A stretch of 64,000 nucleotides of DNA from Streptomyces sp. NBC_01260 (GCF_036226405.1 NZ_CP108464.1:7812001-7876000), one strand, 5' to 3'; positions 26,684 to 36,434 are shown, numbered from the stretch's first letter. Notes: generated by a model from the sequence alone, not told the origin. Made by a program: numbers and translations.

Positions 26684-27278
26684 TATCGCTGATCTCCTCG
26701 GCGTGCTGTCCGAAGGAATGGCTTCAGCGATCTCACTGGTGCGTTATGCGAGAAACGCGAGCCGGGGCAGTGGATTCTTCAGCGTGCAGTGCGAAAATAT
26801 GGTTTCCGCATGGAAATTGATGTTAACCACAGGTCGGTATCAGTGTCAAATGCCTCTGGTGAGGGGCGGTTTGGGCAAACAATTCCGGTACGTCGCACGC
26901 GGTCCCGGCCGGAAGGAATCGAGGCAGGAAGCGCTTTCCGGCCCGTGGCGCAGGCCGGACCGATGCAATTACTTGGTACGACGGCTCCCGCGCGGAAGCC
27001 GATTAGCTGCTCCTGAAGCGTTACGCTCGGCCGGTTCCGCACCGGCCCATGGACTCCGGTACCCCGGGTTCGGAGCGCCACGCCCCCCGATGGTGTCCTC
27101 AGGGCAACCATTTTTCTTCGGCCCCCGCCGCCGACCGTGAGCACGGCTGCGGCACCGGGGCCGGCCGGTGCACCGTCCGGCGGCGCGGCCCGCAGGCGTG
27201 AGGCCGTGTCATCGGCGTCGCCCCTTGATATCGTTCAACCTCTCAGCACCGGTAATGCCCCCGTACCGGAAAGCACCC
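26684..27278. promoter_or_regulatory. Long divergent control region between tomA and the marR gene
   Basis: Nearly 600 bases separate tomA from the divergent MarR-type gene. The first 200 bases next to tomA are AT-rich for this genome (for example around 26795-26870). No convincing gene was found here. It must contain the tomA promoter and is the most likely place for cluster control sites, but no clear dyad was identified by eye. Confidence 0.4.
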
Positions 27279-27743
27279 ATGACTCCACGAGACGGCTCGA
27301 TGTCCCCCTGGTCCCCGGAACCCAGCGGTCTGGAGGCGGCCCTGACCCACCTGCAGTGTCTTCTGGTCGCACGCCGGTCACGCGCCAACCCCGAGGGCGT
27401 CAACTGGCACCAGTACGACGTCCTGGAACTGCTGCGGGTACGGAGCTCCATGAGGCCCTCCGAACTGAGCGACGCGCTCGACGTCTCCCGGCAGACCACG
27501 TCGAAGGCCCTGCGCGTGCTCAAGGACCTGAACCTGGTGACCCAGAGGGCCTTGGGGGAGGACCGGCGCGAACTGAGCACCTCCCTCACCCCCGAGGGGG
27601 AGGCGTTCCTTGCCCGGATCGCCCGGGGCCGCCAGGACATCGGGCAGCTCGCCGCCTCCGTTCTGACCGAGGGCGAGGGCGCCCTGTTCGCGGAGTTCTG
27701 CGAGAAGGTGGCCGCAGCCATGGAGGCCGAACCCGTACGGTGA
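27279..27743 (+). CDS. MarR-family transcriptional regulator
   Basis: This protein of about 154 residues has a winged helix of MarR type: MRPSELSDALDVSRQTTSKA (recognition helix region), LNLVTQRALGEDRRELSTSL (wing, with the DxR signature DRRE), then LTPEGEAFLARI. It probably binds DNA as a dimer and may respond to a small phenolic ligand. It is the nearest regulator to the PBD cluster and divergent from tomA, so cluster or resistance control is possible but unproven. ATG choices at 27255, 27279 and 27300 are all in frame; 27279 is a compromise with only a weak ribosome binding site. Confidence 0.78.
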   Translation: MTPRDGSMSPWSPEPSGLEAALTHLQCLLVARRSRANPEGVNWHQYDVLELLRVRSSMRPSELSDALDVSRQTTSKALRVLKDLNLVTQRALGEDRRELSTSLTPEGEAFLARIARGRQDIGQLAASVLTEGEGALFAEFCEKVAAAMEAEPVR

Positions 27744-27796
27744 CTCCCGCCCGGCGCGCCGTTGCCGCCCGGCGGGTCCCTCGTTGCGCCGGGTAG

Positions 27797-28093
27797 GTGA
27801 CGGGACCCGATGCCCTGTCCTTCGCGGACGCTCTGGCCGCCATCGGGCGCGCCACCGGGCTGCCCCAGGTCTTCCGCGGTGACAAGGACACCTACCGCGC
27901 CGGCCAACTGGCACGGGGCAGGCCGGCCGAGACCGTGGAGCGCGAGACCGGCGCGTACACGTCCCTGGCCGCGCTGGGCGACGCCCGGCCGTCGGACACG
28001 GTCCGCCGGGTCACCGGCCGGCATCCGAAGACGTTCGAGATCTACGTGAGGGAGGCCGCCGCGTCGGGCGCCTGGGCCCCGCGTACCCCGTGA
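27797..28093 (+). pseudogene. C-terminal remnant of an NmrA-like NAD(P)-dependent reductase
   Basis: This 98-codon frame reads like the last third of an NmrA/atypical SDR protein: TGPDALSFADALAAIGRATG, then a Tyr/Arg-rich middle (DTYRAGQLARG), then RRVTGRHPKTFEIYVREAA. Such proteins are normally about 280 residues with an N-terminal Rossmann motif, which is absent upstream. It is probably a truncated relic, although a short ORF with a GTG start remains intact. Confidence 0.6.
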
Positions 28094-28232
28094 GGCGCGG
28101 CGCTTTCGGCGAGGCTCCGGCCGCGGGGCGACCGGGTGGCAGAACCCGGTGGTCGCCGCGCGGGAAGTCGCCCATCGCCGCGACGCGTTCGGCAACGGGC
28201 GGGCACTCTCCTGCTGATGACGACGGTATGGA

Positions 28233-29321
28233 TCAACCGCCGACGGCCGCCGCGCGGACGCACAGGACATCCGGCAGGTGCGTGATGAGCTGCTGCCAGC
28301 TGTCGCCGTCGTCCGCGCTCGCGTACACCTCGCCGTTGCGGTTGCCGAAGTAGACCCCCGCCGGATCGGCGTCGTCCGTGCAGAGCGCGTCGCGCAGCAC
28401 CGTGCCGTAATGAGCTCCCTCCGGGAGTCCCGCGGACAGGGGCTCCCAGCTGTCGCCGGCGTCGCGGGTGCGAAAGACCCGGCAGCGGTGCTCGGCCGGT
28501 ACCCGGTCGGCGTCGGCGTTGATCGGGAAGACGTACGCCGTGTCCGCCCGGTGCGGATGCGCGGCCACGGCGAAGCCGAAGTCGGAGGGCAGCCCCTCGC
28601 CGATGTCCGTCCAGTTGCTCCCGGCGTCGTCGCTGCGGAACACGCCCCAGTGGTTCTGGAGGTAGAGCCGGTCGGGATCGACCGCGTCCCGGCTGACCTT
28701 GTGCACGCACTGGCCGAACTCCGGGTTCGGGTCCGGCAGGAAGACGGCCGACACCCCCTTGTTGGCCGGGGTCCAGCTCTCCCCGCCGTCCGCGGTCCTG
28801 AACACCCCCGCGGTGGAGACCGCGACCGTCACCGCCTGTGCGTCCCGCTCGTCGGTCAGGACCGTGTGCAGCCCCTCGCCGCCCCCGCCCGGCACCCATT
28901 TCGAACGCGTCGGATGCTCCCAGAGCGGGCGGACCAGCTCGAACGACTCGCCGCTGTCCCGCGACCGGAACAGCGCGGCCGGCTCGGTGCCCGCGTACAC
29001 GACGTCGGGGGCCTCCGGGCCCGCCGGATGCAGCTGCCAGACCCGCTCCAGCGACGTCCCGGTGAACTCCGGGAATTTCACGGCCGGCCGCTTGGGCTCG
29101 ATCCAGGTGGCGCCCAGGTCGTCGGAGTGGAAGACGGAGGGGCCCCAGTGCGCGCTGTCGCCGCCGACCAGCAGCCGGGGCACCTCCCGGCGGGTGTCGA
29201 TGGCGACCGAGTAGATCGCCTGCGCATTGAAGTGCGGACCGTCGAACTTCCACGCGCCGTCGTGCCTGCGGCCGATGAAGAGTCCTTTGCGGGTACCCAC
29301 GGTGAGCAGAACATCGGTCAT
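28233..29321 (-). CDS. BNR/Asp-box repeat beta-propeller protein
   Basis: This 362-residue protein carries six Asp-box motifs of the form S/T-x-D-x-G-x-x-W/F: SDDLGATW, SRDSGESF, TADGGESW, SDDAGSNW, TRDAGDSW and SADDGDSW. Such repeats build a sialidase-like or photosystem-assembly-like propeller. No signal peptide is present (it starts MTDVLLTVGTRKGLFIG), so it is cytoplasmic. Sialidase catalytic residues were not identified, so enzymatic function is open. The start at 29321 is chosen because the first blade begins at once; the longer open frame upstream is not family-like. Confidence 0.78.
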   Translation of the reverse strand: MTDVLLTVGTRKGLFIGRRHDGAWKFDGPHFNAQAIYSVAIDTRREVPRLLVGGDSAHWGPSVFHSDDLGATWIEPKRPAVKFPEFTGTSLERVWQLHPAGPEAPDVVYAGTEPAALFRSRDSGESFELVRPLWEHPTRSKWVPGGGGEGLHTVLTDERDAQAVTVAVSTAGVFRTADGGESWTPANKGVSAVFLPDPNPEFGQCVHKVSRDAVDPDRLYLQNHWGVFRSDDAGSNWTDIGEGLPSDFGFAVAAHPHRADTAYVFPINADADRVPAEHRCRVFRTRDAGDSWEPLSAGLPEGAHYGTVLRDALCTDDADPAGVYFGNRNGEVYASADDGDSWQQLITHLPDVLCVRAAAVGG

Positions 29322-29548
29322 GACCGAACCTCCCGAAACGCCGTTGTGCCGGATACCGGCCAGTCTGCACCCGGCCACTGACAGCGCCGCGCAGGACAGT
29401 CCGGGGCGCCGCCGCTTCCGCGGCCGTGCCCGGTGCGGAGCGCGAGGGGAAGCGCTCGCCGGCGCGTCGTTGCCGTCGGCGGCGGTGGCGCGCTTCGGCC
29501 GGGCCGGGCGGGTCGAAGCCGACGGCCCCCGTCCCGCGACGGCCTCGG

Positions 29549-30607
29549 TCAGCGGCAGGGTGCGGCCGTGCTGCTGCGCACCACCAGATTGGTGGCCAGG
29601 TCGACCCGGGTCGTCGCCGGCTGCCGGCCCCGGCCCAGGTCGAGGACCAGGCGGGCCGCGGTCTCGGCCATCTCTATGAGCGGCTGGCGCACCGTGGTCA
29701 GCGGCGGTCCGATCCACCGGGTGAGCGGCAGGTCGTCGAAGCCGACGACGCTGAGGTCCTCGGGGATGCGCAGGCCCAGCTCCCTCGCCGCCTCGTACAC
29801 GCCGAGCGCCTGCAGGTCGTTGCCGGCGAAGACCGCGGTCGGCCGGTCGGCCTGCCGCAGCAGCTCCAGGCCCGCGGTGTAGCCCGCCTCGTGCTGGAAC
29901 TCGCCCTCGCGGACCAGCGCGGGATCGATCGGCAGGCCCGCGGTCTCCAGGGCGGCGCGGTAGCCGTCCACCCGGGCCCGGCTGCACATCATCCGGGACG
30001 GGCCGCTGATGACCCCGATCCGGCGGTGCCCGAGCGCGGTGAGATGCCGGGTGGCGGCCAGGCCGCCCTGCCAGTTCGTCGTCCCGACCGAGGGGACGTC
30101 GTCGCCGGGATCGCCCGCCGGGTCGACGACCGCGTAGGGGATGCTGCGGCTGGTCAGCTGGGCGCGCTGGGCGGCGGTGAGGTCCGAGAGCACCAGGATC
30201 ACCCCGACCGGCCGGCGGGCCAGCACCCCGTCCACCCAGGTCTGCCCCGGGGTGAGCCGGCCCGCGCTCTCCGAGAGGACCAGGCTCAGCCCTTCCTCCC
30301 TGGCGACGTTCTCCACCCCGCGGACGACCTCCATGGCCCAGGCGCTGTCCAGCTCGTGGAAGACCAGGTCGATGAGCTGGGACTGGGTGGTGGAGCCGCG
30401 TCTGCGGCGGTAGCCGTGCACCAGCAGCAGCTCCTCCACCTTGGTGCGGGTACCCGGGGCGACATCGGCGCGCCCGTTCAGCACCTTCGAAACTGTCGGA
30501 GTCGAGACTCCGGCCGCTCGGGCGATTTCCGCCAGGGTGGCGGTGCCTTCCGACGGTTCGCCGGCAGGCGCATTCTCCTGATGTGACTGGACGTTTGCGG
30601 GGCTCAT
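29549..30607 (-). CDS. bxlR: BxlR-like LacI-family repressor of the xylobiose operon
   Basis: This 352-residue protein has a LacI helix-turn-helix (TLAEIARAAGVSTPTVSKVL, about residues 24-43) with the hinge soon after, and a periplasmic-binding-like effector domain ending VVGFDDLPLTRW and LTTVRQPL. It is divergent from a binding protein-permease-permease-beta-xylosidase operon, the arrangement of the Streptomyces bxl locus, so xylobiose or xylose is the likely inducer. The dyad at 30734-30744 in the shared intergenic region is a probable operator. Confidence 0.8.
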   Translation of the reverse strand: MSPANVQSHQENAPAGEPSEGTATLAEIARAAGVSTPTVSKVLNGRADVAPGTRTKVEELLLVHGYRRRRGSTTQSQLIDLVFHELDSAWAMEVVRGVENVAREEGLSLVLSESAGRLTPGQTWVDGVLARRPVGVILVLSDLTAAQRAQLTSRSIPYAVVDPAGDPGDDVPSVGTTNWQGGLAATRHLTALGHRRIGVISGPSRMMCSRARVDGYRAALETAGLPIDPALVREGEFQHEAGYTAGLELLRQADRPTAVFAGNDLQALGVYEAARELGLRIPEDLSVVGFDDLPLTRWIGPPLTTVRQPLIEMAETAARLVLDLGRGRQPATTRVDLATNLVVRSSTAAPCR

Positions 30608-30733
30608 AAAGGGATCGTAGCTTCCCGCGGCCCCGGCCGACGCCTGGGTCAGGCCGGAGTAAATACCGTTCCCCGACCCCTTGACGCACCCGAAACCCGA
30701 CCGTACCGTTCCGGCAACATTCGGAAGTCACAC

Positions 30734-30744
30734 CGAAACATTCG
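30734..30744. promoter_or_regulatory. Probable BxlR operator upstream of bxlE
   Basis: CGAAACATTCG is an imperfect dyad differing by one base from the perfect dyad CGAAACTTTCG at 36424-36434. It lies 14 bases before the bxlE start, in the region shared with divergent bxlR. A LacI-type repressor bound here would block bxlE transcription or its leader. Confidence 0.6.
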
Positions 30745-30758
30745 ACAGAGGTGCGGTC

Positions 30759-32066
30759 ATGCGGTCGGGTATTTTCACTCAGGGCACACGTACGGCGAGA
30801 TGGACCGCGGCCGGCGCCGCCATGGTCATGGCCGGCCTGCTGGCCGGATGCGGCTCCGACAGCGACAGCGGCGGGAGCGCGACCCTCACCGCCTACGTGT
30901 ACGGGGACGACGCCGTGAAGATCCAGGAAGCGGCGGTGAAGGAGTTCAACAAGACCTCCGACGTCAAGGTCAAGCTCGTCCCCGTCCCCGGCACCGACTA
31001 CGTCAACAAGCTCCGCAGCGCCATGGGCTCCCCGAGCGCCCCCGACATCTTCTACAACTGGGGCGGCGGCTCCATCAAGCCGTACGTCGATGCCAAGCAG
31101 GTGGTCGACCTCACATCGACGATCAAGAACGACCCCACGCTCAAGGACGGCTTCCTTCCGTCGATCGTCGCCGCGGGCAGCCTCGACGGGAAGATGTACG
31201 GCATCCCGATGCGCGGCATGCAGCCCGTGATGCTCTTCTACAACAAGACCCTCTTCGCGCAGAACAAGCTCCAGCCCCCCACGACCTGGGAGGACATGCA
31301 GAAGGCCATCACCGTCTTCAAGGGCAAGGGCATCACGCCGTTCGCCCTCGGCGGCTCCGACAAGTGGCCCGAGCTGATGTGGATGGAGTACCTCCTCGAC
31401 CGGATCGGCGGGCCCGAGGTCTTCGGCAGGATCCAGGGCGGCGACAGCTCCGGCTGGGGCGACCCCGCCGTCCTCAAGGCGGCGCGGACGGTCAGGGAAC
31501 TCGTCGACGGCGGTGCGTTCGGCAAGAACTTCAACTCAGTCGACTACGGCAACGGAGGCGCCCCCACCCTGCTCAACAAGGGCAAGGCCGCCATGCACCT
31601 GATGGGCTCGTGGGAGTACTCGACCCAGCTCGGCAAGGCGCCCGCGTTCGCCAGGAAGGACCTCGGCTGGACCGCCTTCCCGACGGTGGCCGGTGGCGTC
31701 GGTGACCCGGCGGACGTGGTCGGCAACCCCACCAACTACTGGTCCGTCAACACCCGGACCAAGCACAAGGACGCGGCCATAGCGTTCCTGAAGACCATGG
31801 CCGCCGAGTCCTACAGCAAGGCCCTGGTCGACAACGGCGACATCCCGACCACGTCGAACGCCGCCTCGACGCTGGACTCCTCACCCAACCCGCAGTTCGC
31901 GCACGACCAGTACACGATGGTCCAGAAGGCACCGAGCTTCACGCTCTCCTGGGACCAGGCGCTGGAGTCGCAGATCGCCACCCCGCTGCTCACCGAGATC
32001 AGCAAGCTGTTCGCCGGCAAGTCGACCCCCGAGCAGTTCGTCACCGCGATGAAGGCCGTCAAGTAG
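30759..32066 (+). CDS. bxlE: BxlE-like xylobiose-binding lipoprotein
   Basis: This 435-residue protein is a family 1 extracellular solute-binding protein with a lipoprotein signal: Arg-rich start, hydrophobic stretch, lipobox LLAGC at about residues 27-31. The mature part has the MalE-like fold ([31 protein letters not shown]). It delivers an oligosaccharide, probably xylobiose, to BxlF/BxlG. The ATG at 30759 follows GAGGTG and gives a proper signal peptide; the longer frame does not. It ends two bases before bxlF. Confidence 0.83.
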   Translation: MRSGIFTQGTRTARWTAAGAAMVMAGLLAGCGSDSDSGGSATLTAYVYGDDAVKIQEAAVKEFNKTSDVKVKLVPVPGTDYVNKLRSAMGSPSAPDIFYNWGGGSIKPYVDAKQVVDLTSTIKNDPTLKDGFLPSIVAAGSLDGKMYGIPMRGMQPVMLFYNKTLFAQNKLQPPTTWEDMQKAITVFKGKGITPFALGGSDKWPELMWMEYLLDRIGGPEVFGRIQGGDSSGWGDPAVLKAARTVRELVDGGAFGKNFNSVDYGNGGAPTLLNKGKAAMHLMGSWEYSTQLGKAPAFARKDLGWTAFPTVAGGVGDPADVVGNPTNYWSVNTRTKHKDAAIAFLKTMAAESYSKALVDNGDIPTTSNAASTLDSSPNPQFAHDQYTMVQKAPSFTLSWDQALESQIATPLLTEISKLFAGKSTPEQFVTAMKAVK

Positions 32067-32068
32067 CG

Positions 32069-32998
32069 ATGCCCCACGTCTCTCCGTACGCCAAGGTGCG
32101 TGGAGGAAGGAAGGCGGCCGTCGGCAACGTCGGCCGCCCGCCGGTCGGCTGGGCCCTGCCCGGCATCCTCTTCTTCGCCGTCTTCGCGATCGTCCCGCTG
32201 GCGATCGCCGTCTATCTGTCCTTCTGCCACTGGGACGGGCTGAACTCCCCGACCCCGGTCGGCACGGACAACTGGACCCGGCTGTTCAAGGACCCCGAAT
32301 TCCGTCAGGCCGCCTGGCTGAGCCTGCTGCTCACCGCTGTCAGCTGGGCCTTCCAGACCCCGGTGGCGCTGCTGCTGGGCGTCTGGGCCGCGGGCAGGCA
32401 GCGCAGCCGGACCTTCCTCTCCGCGGTCTTCTTCATCCCGCTGCTGCTCTCCACCACCGCCATCGCCATGCTCTTCCACGCCCTGCTGGACCCCAACTTC
32501 GGCGTGATCAAGCAGATCGGCCCCTGGTTCGGCATCGATCCCAACATCATGGGCTCCTCCACCGGCGCCCTGCTCACCGTGGCCTTCGTCGGCGGCTGGC
32601 AGTTCATGCCGTTCCACACCCTGATCTACCAGGGCGGCGCCCGGCAGATCCCGGAGGTCCTCTACCAGGCGGCCGCCATCGACGGCGCCGGGATGCTGCG
32701 GCAGTTCTTCCACATCACCCTGCCGCAGCTGCGCAACACCATCACGACCTCGTCCGTCCTGATGATCGTCGGCTCGCTGACGTACTTCGACACCGTGCTG
32801 ATCATGACCAAGGGTGGTCCGGGCACGGACACCACGATCCTGCCCTACCTGATGTACCGCACCGGCTTCCAGACCTACGACCTCGGCTACGCCGCGGCCA
32901 TCGCCACGGCCCTCGTCGTCGTCGCCACCGGTCTGTCACTGATTCTGGTGCGCTTCAGCGGATTCGGATCCATGCGTTCGACGCGGGAAGGTATGTGA
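32069..32998 (+). CDS. bxlF: BxlF-like sugar ABC transporter permease (MalF type)
   Basis: This 309-residue membrane protein has several hydrophobic segments (for example WALPGILFFAVFAIVPLAIA) and the EAA loop near residues 205-225 (YQAAAIDGAGMLRQFFHITL). It pairs with BxlG. No ATPase gene lies in the operon; in Streptomyces such CUT1 importers commonly share the ATPase MsiK encoded elsewhere. Confidence 0.85.
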   Translation: MPHVSPYAKVRGGRKAAVGNVGRPPVGWALPGILFFAVFAIVPLAIAVYLSFCHWDGLNSPTPVGTDNWTRLFKDPEFRQAAWLSLLLTAVSWAFQTPVALLLGVWAAGRQRSRTFLSAVFFIPLLLSTTAIAMLFHALLDPNFGVIKQIGPWFGIDPNIMGSSTGALLTVAFVGGWQFMPFHTLIYQGGARQIPEVLYQAAAIDGAGMLRQFFHITLPQLRNTITTSSVLMIVGSLTYFDTVLIMTKGGPGTDTTILPYLMYRTGFQTYDLGYAAAIATALVVVATGLSLILVRFSGFGSMRSTREGM

Positions 32999-33002
32999 CG
33001 CC

Positions 33003-33893
33003 ATGTCAGTGGACACCCGTCGTGCGGCGCCGCCCACGACACCCGCGTTCCGGGCCCGGGGCGCCGTCGCCCGCCGACGGAGGTGGGGAAACCCGCTGGC
33101 CGGCCTCGGTTCGCTGGTCTGGCTCGTCATCGTCGTCGTACCGCTCTACACACTGGTCTCCTCGTCGCTGATGCACCAGGACGAGGCGCTCAGCGGCGAT
33201 CCGCTGGCGTTCCCGACCCACCCCACCCTGGACAACTACAACACCGTTCTGCACAGCGGCTTCTTCACACTGCTGGGTAACACCGCGATCGTGGCCGCCT
33301 CCACGGTGGCCATCGTGCTGGTCCTCTCGGTGCCCGTCGCCTATGTCGCGGTGCGCACCCGCAGCCGGCTCTCCTCGCTGGCCTTCCGGACCTTCCTGCT
33401 CGGCGTGGCCATCCCCGCGCAGGCCGTGGTCGTGCCGCTCTACCTGCTGATCGGCAAGATGGGCCTGTACGACACCCTGCCCGCGATCATCCTGCCGACC
33501 GCGGCCTTCGCGATGCCGGTGGCCGTGCTGGTCCTGAGCGGCACCATGCGCGACGTCTCCGAGGAGATGTACGAGGCGATGGCGCTCGACGGCGCCACGC
33601 CCCTGCGGATGCTGTGGCAGCTCGCCGTCCCGATGTCCAAGGCCGGCATCAGCACCGTGGCCATCTTCTCGGCGCTGCAGGCATGGAACGGATTCCTCTT
33701 CCCGCTGATCCTCACGCAGTCGCAGGAGAAGCGCGTCCTGACGCTCGGTCTCTTCAACTTCATGTCCCAGTTCGGAGTGAACATCCCCGCCGTACTGGCG
33801 GCGATCGTGCTCTCCGTCGTGCCCATCTTCGCCGTGTACCTCGTGGCGCGCCGGGCGCTGGTCAACGGACTGATGGGGGTGGGCGGCAAGTAA
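33003..33893 (+). CDS. bxlG: BxlG-like sugar ABC transporter permease (MalG type)
   Basis: This 296-residue membrane protein has the MalG-type EAA loop (YEAMALDGATPLRMLWQLAV) and transmembrane segments starting with LGSLVWLVIVVVPLYTLV. It starts four bases after bxlF and completes the membrane channel. The operon continues into the beta-xylosidase gene. Confidence 0.85.
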   Translation: MSVDTRRAAPPTTPAFRARGAVARRRRWGNPLAGLGSLVWLVIVVVPLYTLVSSSLMHQDEALSGDPLAFPTHPTLDNYNTVLHSGFFTLLGNTAIVAASTVAIVLVLSVPVAYVAVRTRSRLSSLAFRTFLLGVAIPAQAVVVPLYLLIGKMGLYDTLPAIILPTAAFAMPVAVLVLSGTMRDVSEEMYEAMALDGATPLRMLWQLAVPMSKAGISTVAIFSALQAWNGFLFPLILTQSQEKRVLTLGLFNFMSQFGVNIPAVLAAIVLSVVPIFAVYLVARRALVNGLMGVGGK

Positions 33894-33945
33894 CGCACCC
33901 ACGCCGCCCCGCACCACCGCACTCATGAGAGGAACCCCTGCCCCC

Positions 33946-36354
33946 ATGGCAATCCCCGCTGTCCCGCACGCCCGCCGCACCGAGGCGGCCCCGGCCACCG
34001 ACGGTCCCTGGCGCGACCCCTCGCTCACCCCGCAGGCACGGGTGGCCGACCTGGTCCCCCGGATGACCCTGGAGGAGAAGGCCGCCCAGCTCTACGGAAT
34101 CTGGGTGGGCGCCGACGCCGACGGCGACGGGGTCGCCCCGCACCAGAACGACATGGTCGACCCCGTCGACTGGGACGACCTCACCATCCGCGGCCTCGGC
34201 CAGCTCACCCGGCCGTTCGGCACCGCCCCCGTCGACCCCGGGCTCGGGGCGCTCGCCCTGGCCCGGGCCCAGCGCCGGATCGCCGGGGCCGGCCGGTTCG
34301 GTATCCCGGCCCTCGCGCACGAGGAGTGCCTGGCCGGCTTCACCGCCTGGGGCGCCACCGCCTACCCCGTGCCGCTGTCGTGGGGAGCGGCGTGGAACCC
34401 GGAACTGGTCACCGAGATGGCCCACCGGATCGGCCGCGACATGCGCGCGGTCGGAGTCCACCAGGGGCTGGCGCCCGTCCTGGACGTGGTGCGCGACCTG
34501 CGCTGGGGGCGCGTCGAGGAGACCATCGGCGAGGACCCCTACCTCGTCGGGACCATCGGCGCGGCGTACGTCCGCGGACTGGAGTCCGCCGGCATCGTCG
34601 CCACCCTCAAGCACTTCGCCGGGTACGCGGCGTCGGCGGGCGCCCGCAATCTCGCGCCGGTCCGGGCCGGGGCCCGCGAAATGGCCGATGTGACCCTCCC
34701 GCCCTTCGAGATGGCGCTGCGCGAGGGCGGCGCGCGCTCGGTGATGTCCTCCTACGCGGAGGTCGACGGAGTGCCCTCGGCGGCCGACCCGGTCCTGCTC
34801 ACCGAACTGCTCCGGGACACCTGGGGGTTCACCGGGACCGTCGTCGCCGACTACTTCGGCATCGGCTTCCTGGAGACCCTCCACAAGGTCGCCGCCGACC
34901 GCGCGGACGCCGCCCGGCTCGCCCTGGGCGCCGGGGTCGACGTGGAACTGCCCACCGTCCGCAGCTACGGCGACGCCCTCGTCGCCGCCGTACGGGACGG
35001 CGCCGTGGCCGAGGAACTGGTCGACCGGGCCCTGCACCGCGTACTGCTGCAGAAATGCGAACTCGGCCTGCTCGACCCCGACTGGTCGCCGCTGCCCACC
35101 GCCCTGCGGCACGCGGACCCCGCCCTGGCCCGGGACACCGTCGACCTCGACCCGCCGGAGAACCGGGCACTGGCCCGGGAACTCGCCGAGCAGGCCTGTG
35201 TGCTGCTCGCCAACCCCGGTGGCGCGCTGCCGCTGCGCTCCACCGGCCGGATCGCGGTGGTCGGACCGCGCGCCGACGACGCGCTGGCCATGCTCGGCTG
35301 CTACTCCTTCCCCAGCCACGTCGGCGTCTCGCACCCCGAGACCGCGATGGGGATCGACGTGCCGACCGTGCTGGAGTCGCTGCGCGGCGAATTCCCCGGC
35401 GCAGGCGTCGAGTTCGCCGCCGGCTGCGAGGTGGACGGTACCGACACCTCCGGGATTCCGGATGCCGTCCGGCTGGCCGGGGGTGCCGATGTGTGTGTCG
35501 CCGTCCTCGGCGACCGGGCCGGCCTCTTCGGCCGCGGTACCTCCGGTGAGGGCTGCGACGCGGCCGACCTCTCGCTGCCGGGCGTCCAGGGCGAGCTGCT
35601 GGACGCCCTGCTGGCCGGCGGTACCCCGGTGATCCTGGTGCTGCTGACCGGCCGCCCCTACGCGCTGGGGCGATGGGCGGACCGGGCGGCCGCCGTCGTG
35701 CAGGCCTTCTTCCCCGGCGAGGAGGGCGGTCCGGCGCTGGCCGGGGTGCTCTCCGGCCGGGTCAACCCCTCCGGCCGGCTGCCGGCCGGCGTGCCGAAGG
35801 GTCCGGGCGGTCAGCCGTGGACGTATCTGCAGCCGCCGCTGGGGCTGGTGAGCGGGGTCAGCAACCTGGACCCGACGCCGCTCTACCCCTTCGGGCACGG
35901 CATGTCCTACACCTCCTTCGCCTGGGAGCCGGGCGATCCGGTCCCGGCCGAGATCCCCACCGACGGCTCGGCCGACCTCGAACTCACGGTCCGCAACACC
36001 GGTGACCGCGAGGGCGCCGAAGTGGTGCAGCTGTACCTCCACGACCCGGTCGCCCAGACGACCCGCCCCCAGGCGCGGCTGATCGGCTACGCGCGGGTGC
36101 CGCTCGCCGCCGGTGCGGCAGCCACGGTCCGGTTCCGCTTCCACGCGGATCTGGCGTCCTTCACCGGTATCGGAGGCCGCCGCGTCGTCGAACCCGGCGA
36201 GCTCGAACTGCGGCTCGCCACGTCCAGCGCCGCCACCGGCGTCCGCCGCACGGTACGGCTGCGGCTCACCGGTCCCGAGCGGACCGTCGACCACCGGCGG
36301 CGGCTCGTCTGCGGCACCTCGGTCGAGCCCGTGGCGGAGCCCGCCGCGCACTGA
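33946..36354 (+). CDS. bxlA: BxlA-like GH3 beta-xylosidase, intracellular
   Basis: This 802-residue glycoside hydrolase family 3 enzyme has no signal peptide. The N-terminal barrel has GVHQGLAPVLDVVRDLRWGR and ATLKHFAGYAAS. The nucleophile Asp is in TGTVVADYFGIGF near residue 302. A C-terminal alpha/beta domain and a fibronectin III-like tail (ELTVRNTGDREGAEVVQLY) follow. It should cleave imported xylobiose to xylose. An in-frame ATG at 33925 exists; 33946 is preferred because AGAGGAA lies 11 bases upstream. It is followed by a strong hairpin. Confidence 0.83.
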   Translation: MAIPAVPHARRTEAAPATDGPWRDPSLTPQARVADLVPRMTLEEKAAQLYGIWVGADADGDGVAPHQNDMVDPVDWDDLTIRGLGQLTRPFGTAPVDPGLGALALARAQRRIAGAGRFGIPALAHEECLAGFTAWGATAYPVPLSWGAAWNPELVTEMAHRIGRDMRAVGVHQGLAPVLDVVRDLRWGRVEETIGEDPYLVGTIGAAYVRGLESAGIVATLKHFAGYAASAGARNLAPVRAGAREMADVTLPPFEMALREGGARSVMSSYAEVDGVPSAADPVLLTELLRDTWGFTGTVVADYFGIGFLETLHKVAADRADAARLALGAGVDVELPTVRSYGDALVAAVRDGAVAEELVDRALHRVLLQKCELGLLDPDWSPLPTALRHADPALARDTVDLDPPENRALARELAEQACVLLANPGGALPLRSTGRIAVVGPRADDALAMLGCYSFPSHVGVSHPETAMGIDVPTVLESLRGEFPGAGVEFAAGCEVDGTDTSGIPDAVRLAGGADVCVAVLGDRAGLFGRGTSGEGCDAADLSLPGVQGELLDALLAGGTPVILVLLTGRPYALGRWADRAAAVVQAFFPGEEGGPALAGVLSGRVNPSGRLPAGVPKGPGGQPWTYLQPPLGLVSGVSNLDPTPLYPFGHGMSYTSFAWEPGDPVPAEIPTDGSADLELTVRNTGDREGAEVVQLYLHDPVAQTTRPQARLIGYARVPLAAGAAATVRFRFHADLASFTGIGGRRVVEPGELELRLATSSAATGVRRTVRLRLTGPERTVDHRRRLVCGTSVEPVAEPAAH

Positions 36355-36389
36355 CCGGCGCCGCCCGCGGCCGCGCACCACCCCCGCCC

Positions 36390-36424
36390 GTGAACCTCCC
36401 CGCCGGACGTGCGGGGAGGTTCAC
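36390..36424 (+). terminator. Terminator after bxlA
   Basis: GTGAACCTCCCCGC (36390-36403) and its exact complement (36411-36424) form a 14-bp stem with a seven-base loop, 36 bases after the bxlA stop. It touches the next operator. Confidence 0.8.
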
Positions 36425-36434
36425 GAAACTTTCG
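36424..36434. promoter_or_regulatory. Probable BxlR operator before the GH115 remnant
   Basis: CGAAACTTTCG is a perfect 5-1-5 dyad, 34 bases before the ATG at 36469. It nearly matches the bxlE operator, so the GH115 gene was probably once in the same xylan regulon. Confidence 0.62.

Noticed and set aside
30488..30498. CGAAACTGTCG, one base from the bxl operator, inside bxlR
   Set aside because: It encodes the conserved TVSKV residues of the LacI recognition helix, so the match is probably coincidental coding sequence; an autoregulatory role cannot be excluded.
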